Source: an uncultured Actinomycetes bacterium
Lineage (GTDB): Bacteria; Actinomycetota; Coriobacteriia; Coriobacteriales; Atopobiaceae
DNA: 38,742 nucleotides
Assembly (NCBI GenBank): GCA_900314685.1
Contig: OMWE01000028.1
Coordinates: forward strand, 1 to 38,742
Direction: 5' to 3'
The notes beneath the pieces were generated by a model. That model had not been told where the DNA came from. It saw only the letters and a list, made by a program, of their open reading frames with translations, and made no database searches. Below are positions 32,111 to 38,742 of the stretch, piece by piece (positions within the stretch are counted from its first letter, which is position 1; the number at the start of each line of letters is the position of its first letter). Both the position numbers and the translations under genes were made by a program.

Positions 32111-33424
32111 TTAGGCCTCGCGCGTGGCGCAGAAGGCGCGGGCGTGCTCGGCGAGCAGGTCATCCTCGACATTGGCCAGACGGACGCGGCCGAGGGCGCG
32201 CGGCATGCCGAGCAAAAAGCGGCTGCTGCGGCGGAATCGGTCCGCCTTGAGCGCGGCGACCAGGTCGGCAGGCTCGATGTGGTAGGCGACCTGCCCCAGG
32301 TCGAGGCGTTGCAACAGCTCGTCGATCGCCAGCACGTCGTCCACCGAGAGGTTGCCCTGCCCGCAGGAGATGCGGGAGGTGAAGCGCATGGCGTCGGCCA
32401 GTATCGCGGAGTCGGGCACCGTCCCGTCGACGAGCGTCCGCACCGCGCGCAGGAACGTCTCGCCGTACGTCAGCGACTGCCGCACCGCGATCGAGGTCGA
32501 GGCGGACAGGCGGCCGCGGCTCTTGAGCATGTCGACGACCTGCTGCGCGAACTGCACGAGGTCGCCCTTGGCGATGTCGTTCGCGCGGTCCCACAGCGCC
32601 GAGAACGAGCGCTCGTTGTCCTCAAGTGCCGTGATGGCCATCAGGGCGCGGGCAAAGCGCACGTCCTCATCGCTCGCGTCGACACCGAGGCGGTCGAGGT
32701 CGATGAAGCAGTGCTTCGCGTAGCCCGGGGTCCAGACGAGCTGGGGCACGCCGTCCACGTCGAGTCCGCGCGGGGTCACGACGGCCAGCGCCGCCGCCCT
32801 GACGTCGGTCGGGACGGCCGCGAGCGACGTGCCGCCGCACCACTCGTGGGCAACCGCGGCGACCAGGGAGAGCGCGTCGGTGCCGCCTATGGCGCAGATC
32901 AGGTCGTCGGAGGTGATCTCGGCCTGTGCAATCCGGACGGCAAGGCCGGAGGCGGCCGCGAGTGTGCGCGTGGCCGCGGGAATGTCGATGCGGGTCACGT
33001 GGCAGAGTGCGTCGGTCAGCTGGCGGCGCACATCCTCCACGAGCGCCTCGTCCGTCCCGGCCTGCACGACCAAGGCGCAGCCGCGCGTGTGGCCGGCCGC
33101 ACCGCGCAGCACCCCACCCATGAGGCCGACCGTGTCGGAACCCACGCGCACGTCGCAGGAGCCCTTGGCGAGCGAGACCCACTGCCGCACCACGGGGATG
33201 ACGAGGGGCGGTTCTTCTACCGCGTCCGCGTCGCTGTCGGTGTCCGCGTCGCTGTCGATGTCGGCATCGCTGTCGACATCCGCGTCGCTGTCTGCGCCGA
33301 CCGTCGGCTCCACATCCACATCAAAATCCGCGTCGCTGTCGACCCCCGGGATCTCCACGGGCGTCTCCTCGTCGATGTCGGCGTCGCTGTCGACGTCGGT
33401 GGCCTGATACCTGTGCTCGCTCAT
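32111..33424 (-). CDS. Degenerate 3-dehydroquinate synthase-like protein with acidic repeat N-terminus
   Basis: The 437-residue protein has an acidic N-terminal extension (about 1-75) with six DSDAD copies, and then a domain that I align by eye with AroB over its full length: WVSLAKGSCDVRVG matches the N-terminal strands, DLICAIGG (175-181) the AlGGG loop, VPTDVRA (204-210) the PTTLLAQVD loop, LTYGETFLRAV (318-328) the LNLGHTFGHAI helix, and ALKADRF (391-397) the MxxDKK motif. Almost all catalytic or metal-binding residues are replaced: the DSSVGGK loop is lost, the two His of the GHTFGH motif are Glu322 and Arg326, and DKK is DRF. It overlaps aroK by four bases (ATGA), the position aroB normally holds. 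It is probably not an active synthase; a structural or regulatory role, or a pseudoenzyme state, is inferred. The start has AGGA six bases upstream. Confidence 0.8.
   Translation of the reverse strand: MSEHRYQATDVDSDADIDEETPVEIPGVDSDADFDVDVEPTVGADSDADVDSDADIDSDADTDSDADAVEEPPLVIPVVRQWVSLAKGSCDVRVGSDTVGLMGGVLRGAAGHTRGCALVVQAGTDEALVEDVRRQLTDALCHVTRIDIPAATRTLAAASGLAVRIAQAEITSDDLICAIGGTDALSLVAAVAHEWCGGTSLAAVPTDVRAAALAVVTPRGLDVDGVPQLVWTPGYAKHCFIDLDRLGVDASDEDVRFARALMAITALEDNERSFSALWDRANDIAKGDLVQFAQQVVDMLKSRGRLSASTSIAVRQSLTYGETFLRAVRTLVDGTVPDSAILADAMRFTSRISCGQGNLSVDDVLAIDELLQRLDLGQVAYHIEPADLVAALKADRFRRSSRFLLGMPRALGRVRLANVEDDLLAEHARAFCATREA
33222..33292 (-). repeat. In-frame DSDAD-encoding tandem repeat
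   Basis: Four DSDAD units with a six-residue period (residues 45-49, 51-55, 57-61, 63-67) are coded by near-identical 18-bp segments; two further copies lie at residues 12-16 and 29-33. The repeat is coding and in frame with the aroB-like gene. Such tracts can change copy number by slippage. Alternating Asp could bind divalent cations, but this is speculative. Confidence 0.85.
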
Positions 33425-33984
33425 AAAAGTCCTTCTTCCCAGAGAAGACGTGCGGCGTCGCCGGCGACCTCCTCGAAATCCTTGTCGCGTATGTCCACCA
33501 CGTAGTCGGCCGTCTGCCTGTACAGGGGGCGGCGGTGCAGGTAGAGCTCGCGCGCGTGCTCCGGCGTCCCGAGGTCGGGTCGTTTCTCGGGGTGCTGGAT
33601 CTGGCGCAGGGAGTCGTCCAGGTCGCCGTCGAGGTACACCACGACGCCCATCTCGTGCATGGCCTTGCAGCACGCCGGGCTCTCGACTATACCACCGCCG
33701 CAGCTCACGAGCAGCGACTTGCGGTCGCGCAGCGTCTCGAGCGCGGCGGCCTCGTCGCGGCGGAACGCCTCCTCGCCCTCCTGCGCAAAGATGTCGCAGA
33801 CCGTCTTGCACTGCATCCGCTCGACGAGCCGGTCGGTGTCGACGTAGTCGCGGCGGAAGAGACGGCCCAGGTTGCGCGCCAGGGTGGACTTGCCCGCCCC
33901 GAGGAACCCGACGAAGAAGATGTGGTCGCAGCCTTCGTGTACCACGTAGCCGTCCTGCCCGGCAGGTGCCCCCGGCGCGCTCAT
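33421..33984 (-). CDS. aroK: Shikimate kinase
   Basis: AroK phosphorylates shikimate at O3 with ATP in the chorismate pathway. The 187-residue protein has the P-loop GFLGAGKST (26-34), the DTD motif (49-51), the shikimate-binding Arg in FRRDEAAALE (about 74-83), GGGIV (96-100) and the lid region with ARELYLHRRPLYRQTAD (adenine-binding Arg and RxxxY). It has a short extension before the P-loop. Start and stop overlap neighbours by four bases (ATGA at both ends), so it is coupled to the HAD gene before it and the aroB-like gene after it. Confidence 0.95.
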   Translation of the reverse strand: MSAPGAPAGQDGYVVHEGCDHIFFVGFLGAGKSTLARNLGRLFRRDYVDTDRLVERMQCKTVCDIFAQEGEEAFRRDEAAALETLRDRKSLLVSCGGGIVESPACCKAMHEMGVVVYLDGDLDDSLRQIQHPEKRPDLGTPEHARELYLHRRPLYRQTADYVVDIRDKDFEEVAGDAARLLWEEGLL

Positions 33985-34490
33985 CGCCCCTCCTCCCCCT
34001 CGAAGGTATGGCCCAGCAGGAGGAAGTGCTCCGCCACGCGGAAGGCGTAGGTGTACCACATGTCGCGTCGCGACTGCGGACGCACCAGGATCGTCGGCAC
34101 GCCGGCGAGGTTGCCGGCGGCGACGTCGGTGAGCATCTGGTCGCCGATCAGGACCGCCTGCTCGGCGGGCACGCCCTCCTTTGCGAGGGCCGCCCAGATG
34201 GCAAAGGGCGCGGGTTTCATCGCGTGGTGCACCACGTCGCACCCGAGGTCGGTCGCCGACTGCTCGACCTGGCCGGTGTGGAAGTTGTTGGAGACGAGGC
34301 AGACCCGGATGCCCGCGGCGCGGACGGCGTCGAGCCACGCGACGACCTCGGGCGGCGCGGCCTTGGTATCGCGCGGGACGACGGTGTTGTCGCGGTCGAG
34401 CAGAACGCAGCGGATGCCCTGCCCGACCAGGTCGTCGACGGAAACAAGGTCGATCGTGGAGACGTATCGCGTGGGATGCAGGAGTGCCAT
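33981..34490 (-). CDS. YqeG-family HAD-IIIA phosphatase
   Basis: A haloacid dehalogenase-type phosphatase of subclass IIIA (YqeG family); the substrate is not established for most members, and a plant homologue is a phosphatidylglycerophosphate phosphatase. The 169-residue protein shows motif I LLDRDNTVVP (Asp32 and Asp34), motif II LVSNN (66-70), motif III Lys92 in HAMKPAP and motif IV IGDQMLTD (115-122). All catalytic residues are present. It starts eight bases after the mltG stop with AGGGGG upstream, and overlaps aroK by four bases. The yqeG-aroK neighbourhood is conserved in many Gram-positives. Confidence 0.92.
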   Translation of the reverse strand: MALLHPTRYVSTIDLVSVDDLVGQGIRCVLLDRDNTVVPRDTKAAPPEVVAWLDAVRAAGIRVCLVSNNFHTGQVEQSATDLGCDVVHHAMKPAPFAIWAALAKEGVPAEQAVLIGDQMLTDVAAGNLAGVPTILVRPQSRRDMWYTYAFRVAEHFLLLGHTFEGEEGR

Positions 34491-34498
34491 CGGACCCC

Positions 34499-35764
34499 CT
34501 ACGATGCGTTGTTGATGGCAGCCTGGTGCTCCTCGTACGTCTTGGAGAAGACCGCCTCGCTTTCGGTGATCCAGAAATAGAGGTAGTCGGTCTGCTCCGG
34601 CTCGAGGGCGGCCTTGATCGAGGCGATGCTCGGCGCGCAGATCGGCGTCGGGGGCATGCCCTCGTGCAGATAGGTGTTGTAGGGACTGTCCTTCTTGAGG
34701 TCGTCTGCCGTGACCGCGCCGCCCGTCTCGTATCCCATGATGGCGTCGGACTGCAGGTAGGCGCCTTGACCGAGCTTGCCCGCCAGACGGTTGTAAAAGA
34801 CCGAGGACACCTTGCCGCGCTGCTCGTCCGAGACCGCCTCGCGCTCGATGAAGGAGGCCATCTTGATGATGTCGTAGTCGGAGACCGTGATGCCGTAGGT
34901 GTCGGCGATCTGCGATTCGGCAGACGAGAAGTCGAGTCCCTGGGTCTCCAGGGCGTACTGGTCGAGCATCGCGCGGATCACGCTGTCCGCGGTCGGCGTG
35001 CCGGAGGAGAAATCGTACGTCTTGGGGAAGAGGTAGCCCTCGAGCGAGTCGTAGTCGGTGCCGGCGGCGTCCATGAGGAAGGGATAGTCCTCCACGTAGT
35101 TGGAGGCCTTGGCCTGCGCGAGGAAGTCGTCGGCGGAGATGCCGAGGCGCTGCTCGACGATCGCCGCGGTCTGCTTGAGCGTGAGGCCCTCGGCCACCGT
35201 GAGGTTGCCCTCGCCGGAGTTGGGACCCGAGATGAGCAGGTCGATCACATTCTGGATGTCGGAGCCCGTGACAAAGAGGTAGGTGCCCGGCTTGAGCTGG
35301 GAGTCCGCACCCTGCTTGACAATCTGTTTGGTGAACTCAGAGCGGTCGCTGATGACGCCGGCCTCATACAGCTGGTCGGCGATGGTGGAGGCGCCCGACC
35401 CCTCGTCGATCTTGATGGTGACCTCCTGGCCGGGGTCGACCACGACGGGCTCTTCCTGAGGCGTGAAGAAGTGCTTGTACAGCCGCCACCCACCGAAACC
35501 CAGGCCGGCGAGCAGCACGAGGACGAGTATGGCGAGGGGCCAGCGCGGCCTGCGCTTGCGGCGGGTGTCGCTCTGTCCGAGGTGAGCCTGGACGGCCTGC
35601 GTGTGCGCGCCGTGGGCGCGTCCGCGGTTCTGCTTGGCGCGACGGGTGGCCGCGGCAGAGCGCGACGACACGGAGGTCGATCCCATGGGCACGGCACCCG
35701 TGCTGAGATCCCGACCACCCCGCGCAGTGTCGGCGCTGTGCTTGCCCGCGCTATGCTTCGCCAT
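34499..35764 (-). CDS. mltG: Endolytic transglycosylase MltG (YceG-like)
   Basis: MltG is an inner-membrane endolytic murein transglycosylase that cuts nascent glycan chains and sets their length. The 421-residue protein has a long basic cytoplasmic tail (1-73), one transmembrane helix (about 75-94), a LysM-like region (about 105-180) and the YceG catalytic domain with TVAEGLTLKQTA, LEGYLFPKTYDF, catalytic Glu307 in ASFIEREA, SSVFYNRL, LQSDAIMGY and SPYNTYLHEGMPPTPICAPS. It overlaps the end of ruvX by 14 bases. ruvX-mltG is the common order. Length is greater than E. coli MltG because of the N-terminal tail. Confidence 0.96.
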   Translation of the reverse strand: MAKHSAGKHSADTARGGRDLSTGAVPMGSTSVSSRSAAATRRAKQNRGRAHGAHTQAVQAHLGQSDTRRKRRPRWPLAILVLVLLAGLGFGGWRLYKHFFTPQEEPVVVDPGQEVTIKIDEGSGASTIADQLYEAGVISDRSEFTKQIVKQGADSQLKPGTYLFVTGSDIQNVIDLLISGPNSGEGNLTVAEGLTLKQTAAIVEQRLGISADDFLAQAKASNYVEDYPFLMDAAGTDYDSLEGYLFPKTYDFSSGTPTADSVIRAMLDQYALETQGLDFSSAESQIADTYGITVSDYDIIKMASFIEREAVSDEQRGKVSSVFYNRLAGKLGQGAYLQSDAIMGYETGGAVTADDLKKDSPYNTYLHEGMPPTPICAPSIASIKAALEPEQTDYLYFWITESEAVFSKTYEEHQAAINNAS

Positions 35765-36188
35765 CGTTTGTGCCCTCCTTGCTGTTTGCGTCGAGCCATG
35801 CCTGGAGAAAGACGGACGCGGCGACCATGTCGACCTTGCCGCGCATGCTCTTCTCGCTCAAGCCCTCCTCCCGCAGGATGCGCTTGGCCTCCTGGGAAGA
35901 CAGGCGTTCGTCTGCGAACTCCACCGGCAGGCCACAGGCGGCGCCGATGCGCTCCGCCTGCTCGGTGAGCCGGGCTGCCTGGGGCCCCGCCTCCCCCGCC
36001 ATAGTCAGGGGACGGCCGCACACGAGGACCTCGGGCTCGTGGTCCTCGAGGATGCGCCGAAAGGTCTTGGCGCACCCGAGCACCTCCGCCGCCGGCAGCA
36101 CCTTGACCGGGAAGGCGATGCGGCCGCTGGCGTCGCTCGCCGCGATGCCCACGCGCACCTCCCCTATGTCGAGTGCCAGCGCCCTCAT
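35751..36188 (-). CDS. ruvX: Holliday junction resolvase-like nuclease RuvX/YqgF
   Basis: RuvX/YqgF is an RNase H-fold nuclease implicated in processing 16S rRNA precursor and, in some species, Holliday junctions. The 145-residue protein has LALDIGEVRVGIAASD (4-19, catalytic Asp7), EVLVCGRPLTMAGE, VEFADERLSSQEA and the C-terminal DMVAASVFLQAWL. Catalytic acidic residues are in place. The ATG at 36186-36188 has GGGGGAG four bases upstream; the longer frame upstream lies in the spacer. It follows alaS by 61 bases, a conserved alaS-ruvX-mltG string. Confidence 0.94.
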   Translation of the reverse strand: MRALALDIGEVRVGIAASDASGRIAFPVKVLPAAEVLGCAKTFRRILEDHEPEVLVCGRPLTMAGEAGPQAARLTEQAERIGAACGLPVEFADERLSSQEAKRILREEGLSEKSMRGKVDMVAASVFLQAWLDANSKEGTNDGEA

Positions 36189-36207
36189 GCGCTCCCCCTC
36201 TATGAAC

Positions 36208-36232
36208 GTGCCAGGACGCGAGGCCCTGGCAC
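36208..36232 (-). other. Intercistronic hairpin between alaS and ruvX
   Basis: An 8-bp perfect stem (GTGCCAGG at 36208-36215 with CCTGGCAC at 36225-36232, 9-nt loop) fills the middle of the 61-bp spacer. On the minus strand no T tract follows, so it is more likely an RNA-processing or stability element than a terminator. Confidence 0.5.
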
Positions 36233-36249
36233 TCGAATCAAACTTTTGT

Positions 36250-38742
36250 TTAGGCGCCCAAGAGCTCCTTGGCGGCTGCGAGCGCGTCGTCCAGGCCGTC
36301 GGCATTGGGGCCGCCCGCCTGGGCCATACCAGGTCGCCCGCCGCCGCGGCCGCCGACCTTCTCGGCGATGGCCTTGATCACCTGGCCGGCGTTGAAGCCT
36401 GCCGCGACCGCGGTGTCGGTGCCGGCGGCGAGCAGGGCCGCCTTGCCGTCTGCCGCGGAGACCAGCACGCACGCGCACTCGGGACGCGGCGACTTGTCGC
36501 GGATGCCGTCCCAGACCTCGCGCAGGTCGCGGCCGCCCACACCCTGGAGCTTGGCGAAGGTCACGCTGTAGCCGCCCAGGTCCGCGGTGGTCTGCTCGGC
36601 GCCCGAGACGCTCGTCTTGGCGCGACGGGCCTCTTCCTGAGCGTCGGCCAGCTCGTGGCGCAGCGCGACGATGCGCTCGGGCACGTCGACGTCCTTGCAC
36701 TTGAGGCTGGCGGCGGCGCTTGCGATCAGCGCGAGCTTCTCGTCGACGTACTGGATGGCGCCGGCGGAGGTCACGGCCTCGATGCGGCGGACGTTGGCGC
36801 CCGAGGAACCCTCGGAGACGATCTTGAAGAAGCCCAGCTCGGCGGTGTTGCGGGCATGCGTGCCGCCGCAGAGCTCGCGGCTGAAGGGTTTGTCTTCCTC
36901 GCCGACGGAGACCACGCGCACAATGTTGCCGTACTTCTCGCCGAAGAGGGCGACGGCGCCGGAGGCCTTGGCCTCGTCGATGCCCATCACGCGGGTCACG
37001 ACCGGCTTGGCGGCGAAGATCTCGGCGTTGACCAGGCCCTCCACACGCTCGAGCTCGTCGGTAGTCAGACCCTCGAAGTGCGTGAAGTCGAAACGCAGGC
37101 GGTCGGGCGCCACCAGCGAGCCGGCCTGGGAGACGTGCTCGCCCAGGACCTGCTTGAGCGCGGCGTCCAGCAGGTGCGTGGCGGTGTGGTTGCGGCGGAT
37201 CAGCTCGCGGCGGCCGTGGTCGACCGTGGCGGTGACGGCGTCGCCACAGGCGATGACACCCTCCTCGACCTCGCACTCGTGGGCGACGATGCCGCCCTCG
37301 TGGTGACGGGTGCCCACGACGCGCAGGCGGGCGGTGTCCGTCGTCAGGTAGCCCGTGTCGCCTACCTGACCGCCCATCTCGCCGTAGAAGGGGGTCCGGT
37401 CGAGCACGACGTCGACCTTGTCGCCCTGCTCGGCGGATGCGACCTCGGCGCCGTCGACAACCAGCGTGACGACCTTGGCGCCCGCCAGCGTGTCGTCCTC
37501 GTAGCCGGTGAAGCCGGTCGCGGCCAAGCGGTCGGACAGGCTCACCCAGACGTTGCCGGCCATGGTCCAGGCATCGCGGTTGGCCGCGGCGCGTGCGCGC
37601 TCCTTCTGCTCGGTCATGCAGGCGTCGAAGCCGTCCATGTCGATCTCGCTGCCCTGGCCCTCGCAGATCTCGCGGGTCAGGTCGATGGGGAAACCGTAGG
37701 TGTCGTGCAGCTTGAAGGCCACGTCGCCCGGCAGCACCGCACCCTCGGCCAGCTTGGAGAGCTCCGCCTCGAGCATGGCCTCGCCCGCCTCGAGCGTGGC
37801 ACCGAAGTGCTCCTCCTCGGCGGACATGATGCCGTCGATCAGGGCCTTGTTCTCGACGAGCTCGGGGTACTCGGCGGCCATGAGGCGCTCGACCTCGTGC
37901 GCGTACTTGGTGAGGAAGGCGCCCTCGATGCCCAGCAGGCGGCCGTGGTACACGGCGCGGCGCAGCAGGCGGCGCAGGACGTAGCCGCGGCCGTCGTTGC
38001 CGGGCAGGATGCCGTCGCCGATCATGAAGGTCACGGCGCGGCTGTGGTCGGCGATGATGCGCAGGCTGCGGTCGGTGCCGGTAGCGGCGCCCGTGTAGGT
38101 CTTGCCGGAGAGCTCCTCACCCACGCCGATCAGGCTGCGCAGGATGTCGCCCTCGTAGTTGGAGCCCTTGAACTGCATGATGGCGCTGATACGCTCCAGG
38201 CCCATGCCGGTGTCGATGTTGCGGTGCGGCAGGTCCGGCATCGAGCCGTCCTCCTGGCGGTCGTACTGCGTGAAGACGAGGTTCCAGAACTCCAGGAAGC
38301 GGTCGCCGTCGTCGCCGGGCTTCTCACCCTCGAAGTCGGGACCCTGGTCGTAGTAGATCTCGGAGCAGGGGCCGCAGGGGCCGGTGGGGCCGGCGGCCCA
38401 GAAGTTGTCGTCGGCGCCGAGGCGGGAAAGGTGGTCGTAGGCCACGCCCTGCGCGTGCCAGAGCTCCACGGCCTCGTCGTCGTCCTCAAAGACGGTCATG
38501 TAGAGGCGGTCGACCGGCAGGCCCAGATGCTCGGGGTTGGTGCAGAAGTCAAAGGCCCACTCGATCGCGTCGGCCTTGGAGTAGCCGCCAAAGGAGAAGT
38601 TGCCCAGCATCTCAAAGAAGGACAGGTGGCGGGAGTCGCCGATGTTGTCGATGTCGTTGGTGCGCAGGCACTTCTGGCAGGAGCAGGCGCCGATCTCGCG
38701 CATGGTCTTGGTGCCCTGGTAGTACTCCTTGAACTGGTTCAT
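36250..38742 (-). CDS. alaS: Alanyl-tRNA synthetase, 5' end outside the window
   Basis: AlaRS charges tRNA-Ala. At least 830 residues are present; about 40 N-terminal residues are missing, since the first visible bases encode MNQFKEYYQG, normally preceded by ...NAG inside motif 1. The class II aminoacylation domain is seen (ACSCQKCLRTNDIDNIG, RHLSFFEMLGNFSFG, NIDTGMGLERI), then the editing domain with zinc ligands in NHTATHLLDAAL and LCGGTHARNT, and the C-Ala domain ending GGRGGGRPGMAQAGG. The Met at the edge is therefore not a true start. ruvX follows 61 bases after its stop. Confidence 0.98.
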   Translation of the reverse strand: MNQFKEYYQGTKTMREIGACSCQKCLRTNDIDNIGDSRHLSFFEMLGNFSFGGYSKADAIEWAFDFCTNPEHLGLPVDRLYMTVFEDDDEAVELWHAQGVAYDHLSRLGADDNFWAAGPTGPCGPCSEIYYDQGPDFEGEKPGDDGDRFLEFWNLVFTQYDRQEDGSMPDLPHRNIDTGMGLERISAIMQFKGSNYEGDILRSLIGVGEELSGKTYTGAATGTDRSLRIIADHSRAVTFMIGDGILPGNDGRGYVLRRLLRRAVYHGRLLGIEGAFLTKYAHEVERLMAAEYPELVENKALIDGIMSAEEEHFGATLEAGEAMLEAELSKLAEGAVLPGDVAFKLHDTYGFPIDLTREICEGQGSEIDMDGFDACMTEQKERARAAANRDAWTMAGNVWVSLSDRLAATGFTGYEDDTLAGAKVVTLVVDGAEVASAEQGDKVDVVLDRTPFYGEMGGQVGDTGYLTTDTARLRVVGTRHHEGGIVAHECEVEEGVIACGDAVTATVDHGRRELIRRNHTATHLLDAALKQVLGEHVSQAGSLVAPDRLRFDFTHFEGLTTDELERVEGLVNAEIFAAKPVVTRVMGIDEAKASGAVALFGEKYGNIVRVVSVGEEDKPFSRELCGGTHARNTAELGFFKIVSEGSSGANVRRIEAVTSAGAIQYVDEKLALIASAAASLKCKDVDVPERIVALRHELADAQEEARRAKTSVSGAEQTTADLGGYSVTFAKLQGVGGRDLREVWDGIRDKSPRPECACVLVSAADGKAALLAAGTDTAVAAGFNAGQVIKAIAEKVGGRGGGRPGMAQAGGPNADGLDDALAAAKELLGA

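Overview
The window is a compact, high-GC bacterial chromosome segment with almost no spare DNA. The gene content points to an actinobacterium, and most likely to class Coriobacteriia (Olsenella/Atopobium/Collinsella-like); this is inference. The evidence is a division cluster without ftsA but with sepF and divIVA, GTG and TTG starts, class A RNase P RNA, and the mix of Firmicutes-like and actinobacterial gene order. All protein genes but two lie on the minus strand, so the biology reads from right to left.

Right part (38742 to 25743, minus): alaS (5' end outside the window), ruvX, mltG, a YqeG-type HAD phosphatase, aroK, a degenerate 3-dehydroquinate-synthase-like gene with an acidic DSDAD repeat, pepP, efp, an Asp23/Gls24 gene, nusB, xseB, tlyA, nadK and recN. 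Many neighbours overlap by a few bases (ATGA), which suggests long, translationally coupled operons joining translation, cell-wall, cofactor and DNA-repair functions.

Middle (25742 to 23387): a 654-bp gap between the convergent recN and tatD holds twelve alternating inverted copies of the 8-mer TTCGTACA/TGTACGAA in six units of 61 to 62 bp, spaced close to whole helical turns. This is the most unusual element here. Next come the only two plus-strand protein genes, tcdA (t6A dehydratase) and tatD. They diverge from pyrG, whose leader has a hairpin overlapping its ribosome-binding site and a run of C at the predicted start, as in CTP-controlled pyrC/pyrD leaders. xerD follows pyrG closely.

Left part (20551 to 315, minus): a complete dcw-type cell division and wall cluster reads mraZ, rsmH, ftsL, ftsI, murF, mraY, murD, ftsW, murG, murC, murB, ftsQ, ftsZ, pgeF(ylmD), yggS(ylmE), sepF(ylmF), proC, yggT(ylmG), divIVA. 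murE and ftsA are missing from their usual places. Upstream of mraZ are three direct repeats with an exact 10-bp period, fitting an autoregulatory MraZ operator. Upstream of ftsZ, in the largest gap of the cluster (290 bp), are three CAAGTTG copies and a 17-bp palindrome like MerR-family operators. The left edge carries the 3' two-thirds of rnpB on the plus strand with a strong intrinsic terminator.

Together the left cluster makes lipid II (MurB, MurC, MurD, MurF, MraY, MurG), polymerises it at the septum (FtsW, FtsI), and organises the divisome (FtsZ, SepF, FtsQ, FtsL, DivIVA). Functions are read from protein motifs by eye; promoter calls are tentative.
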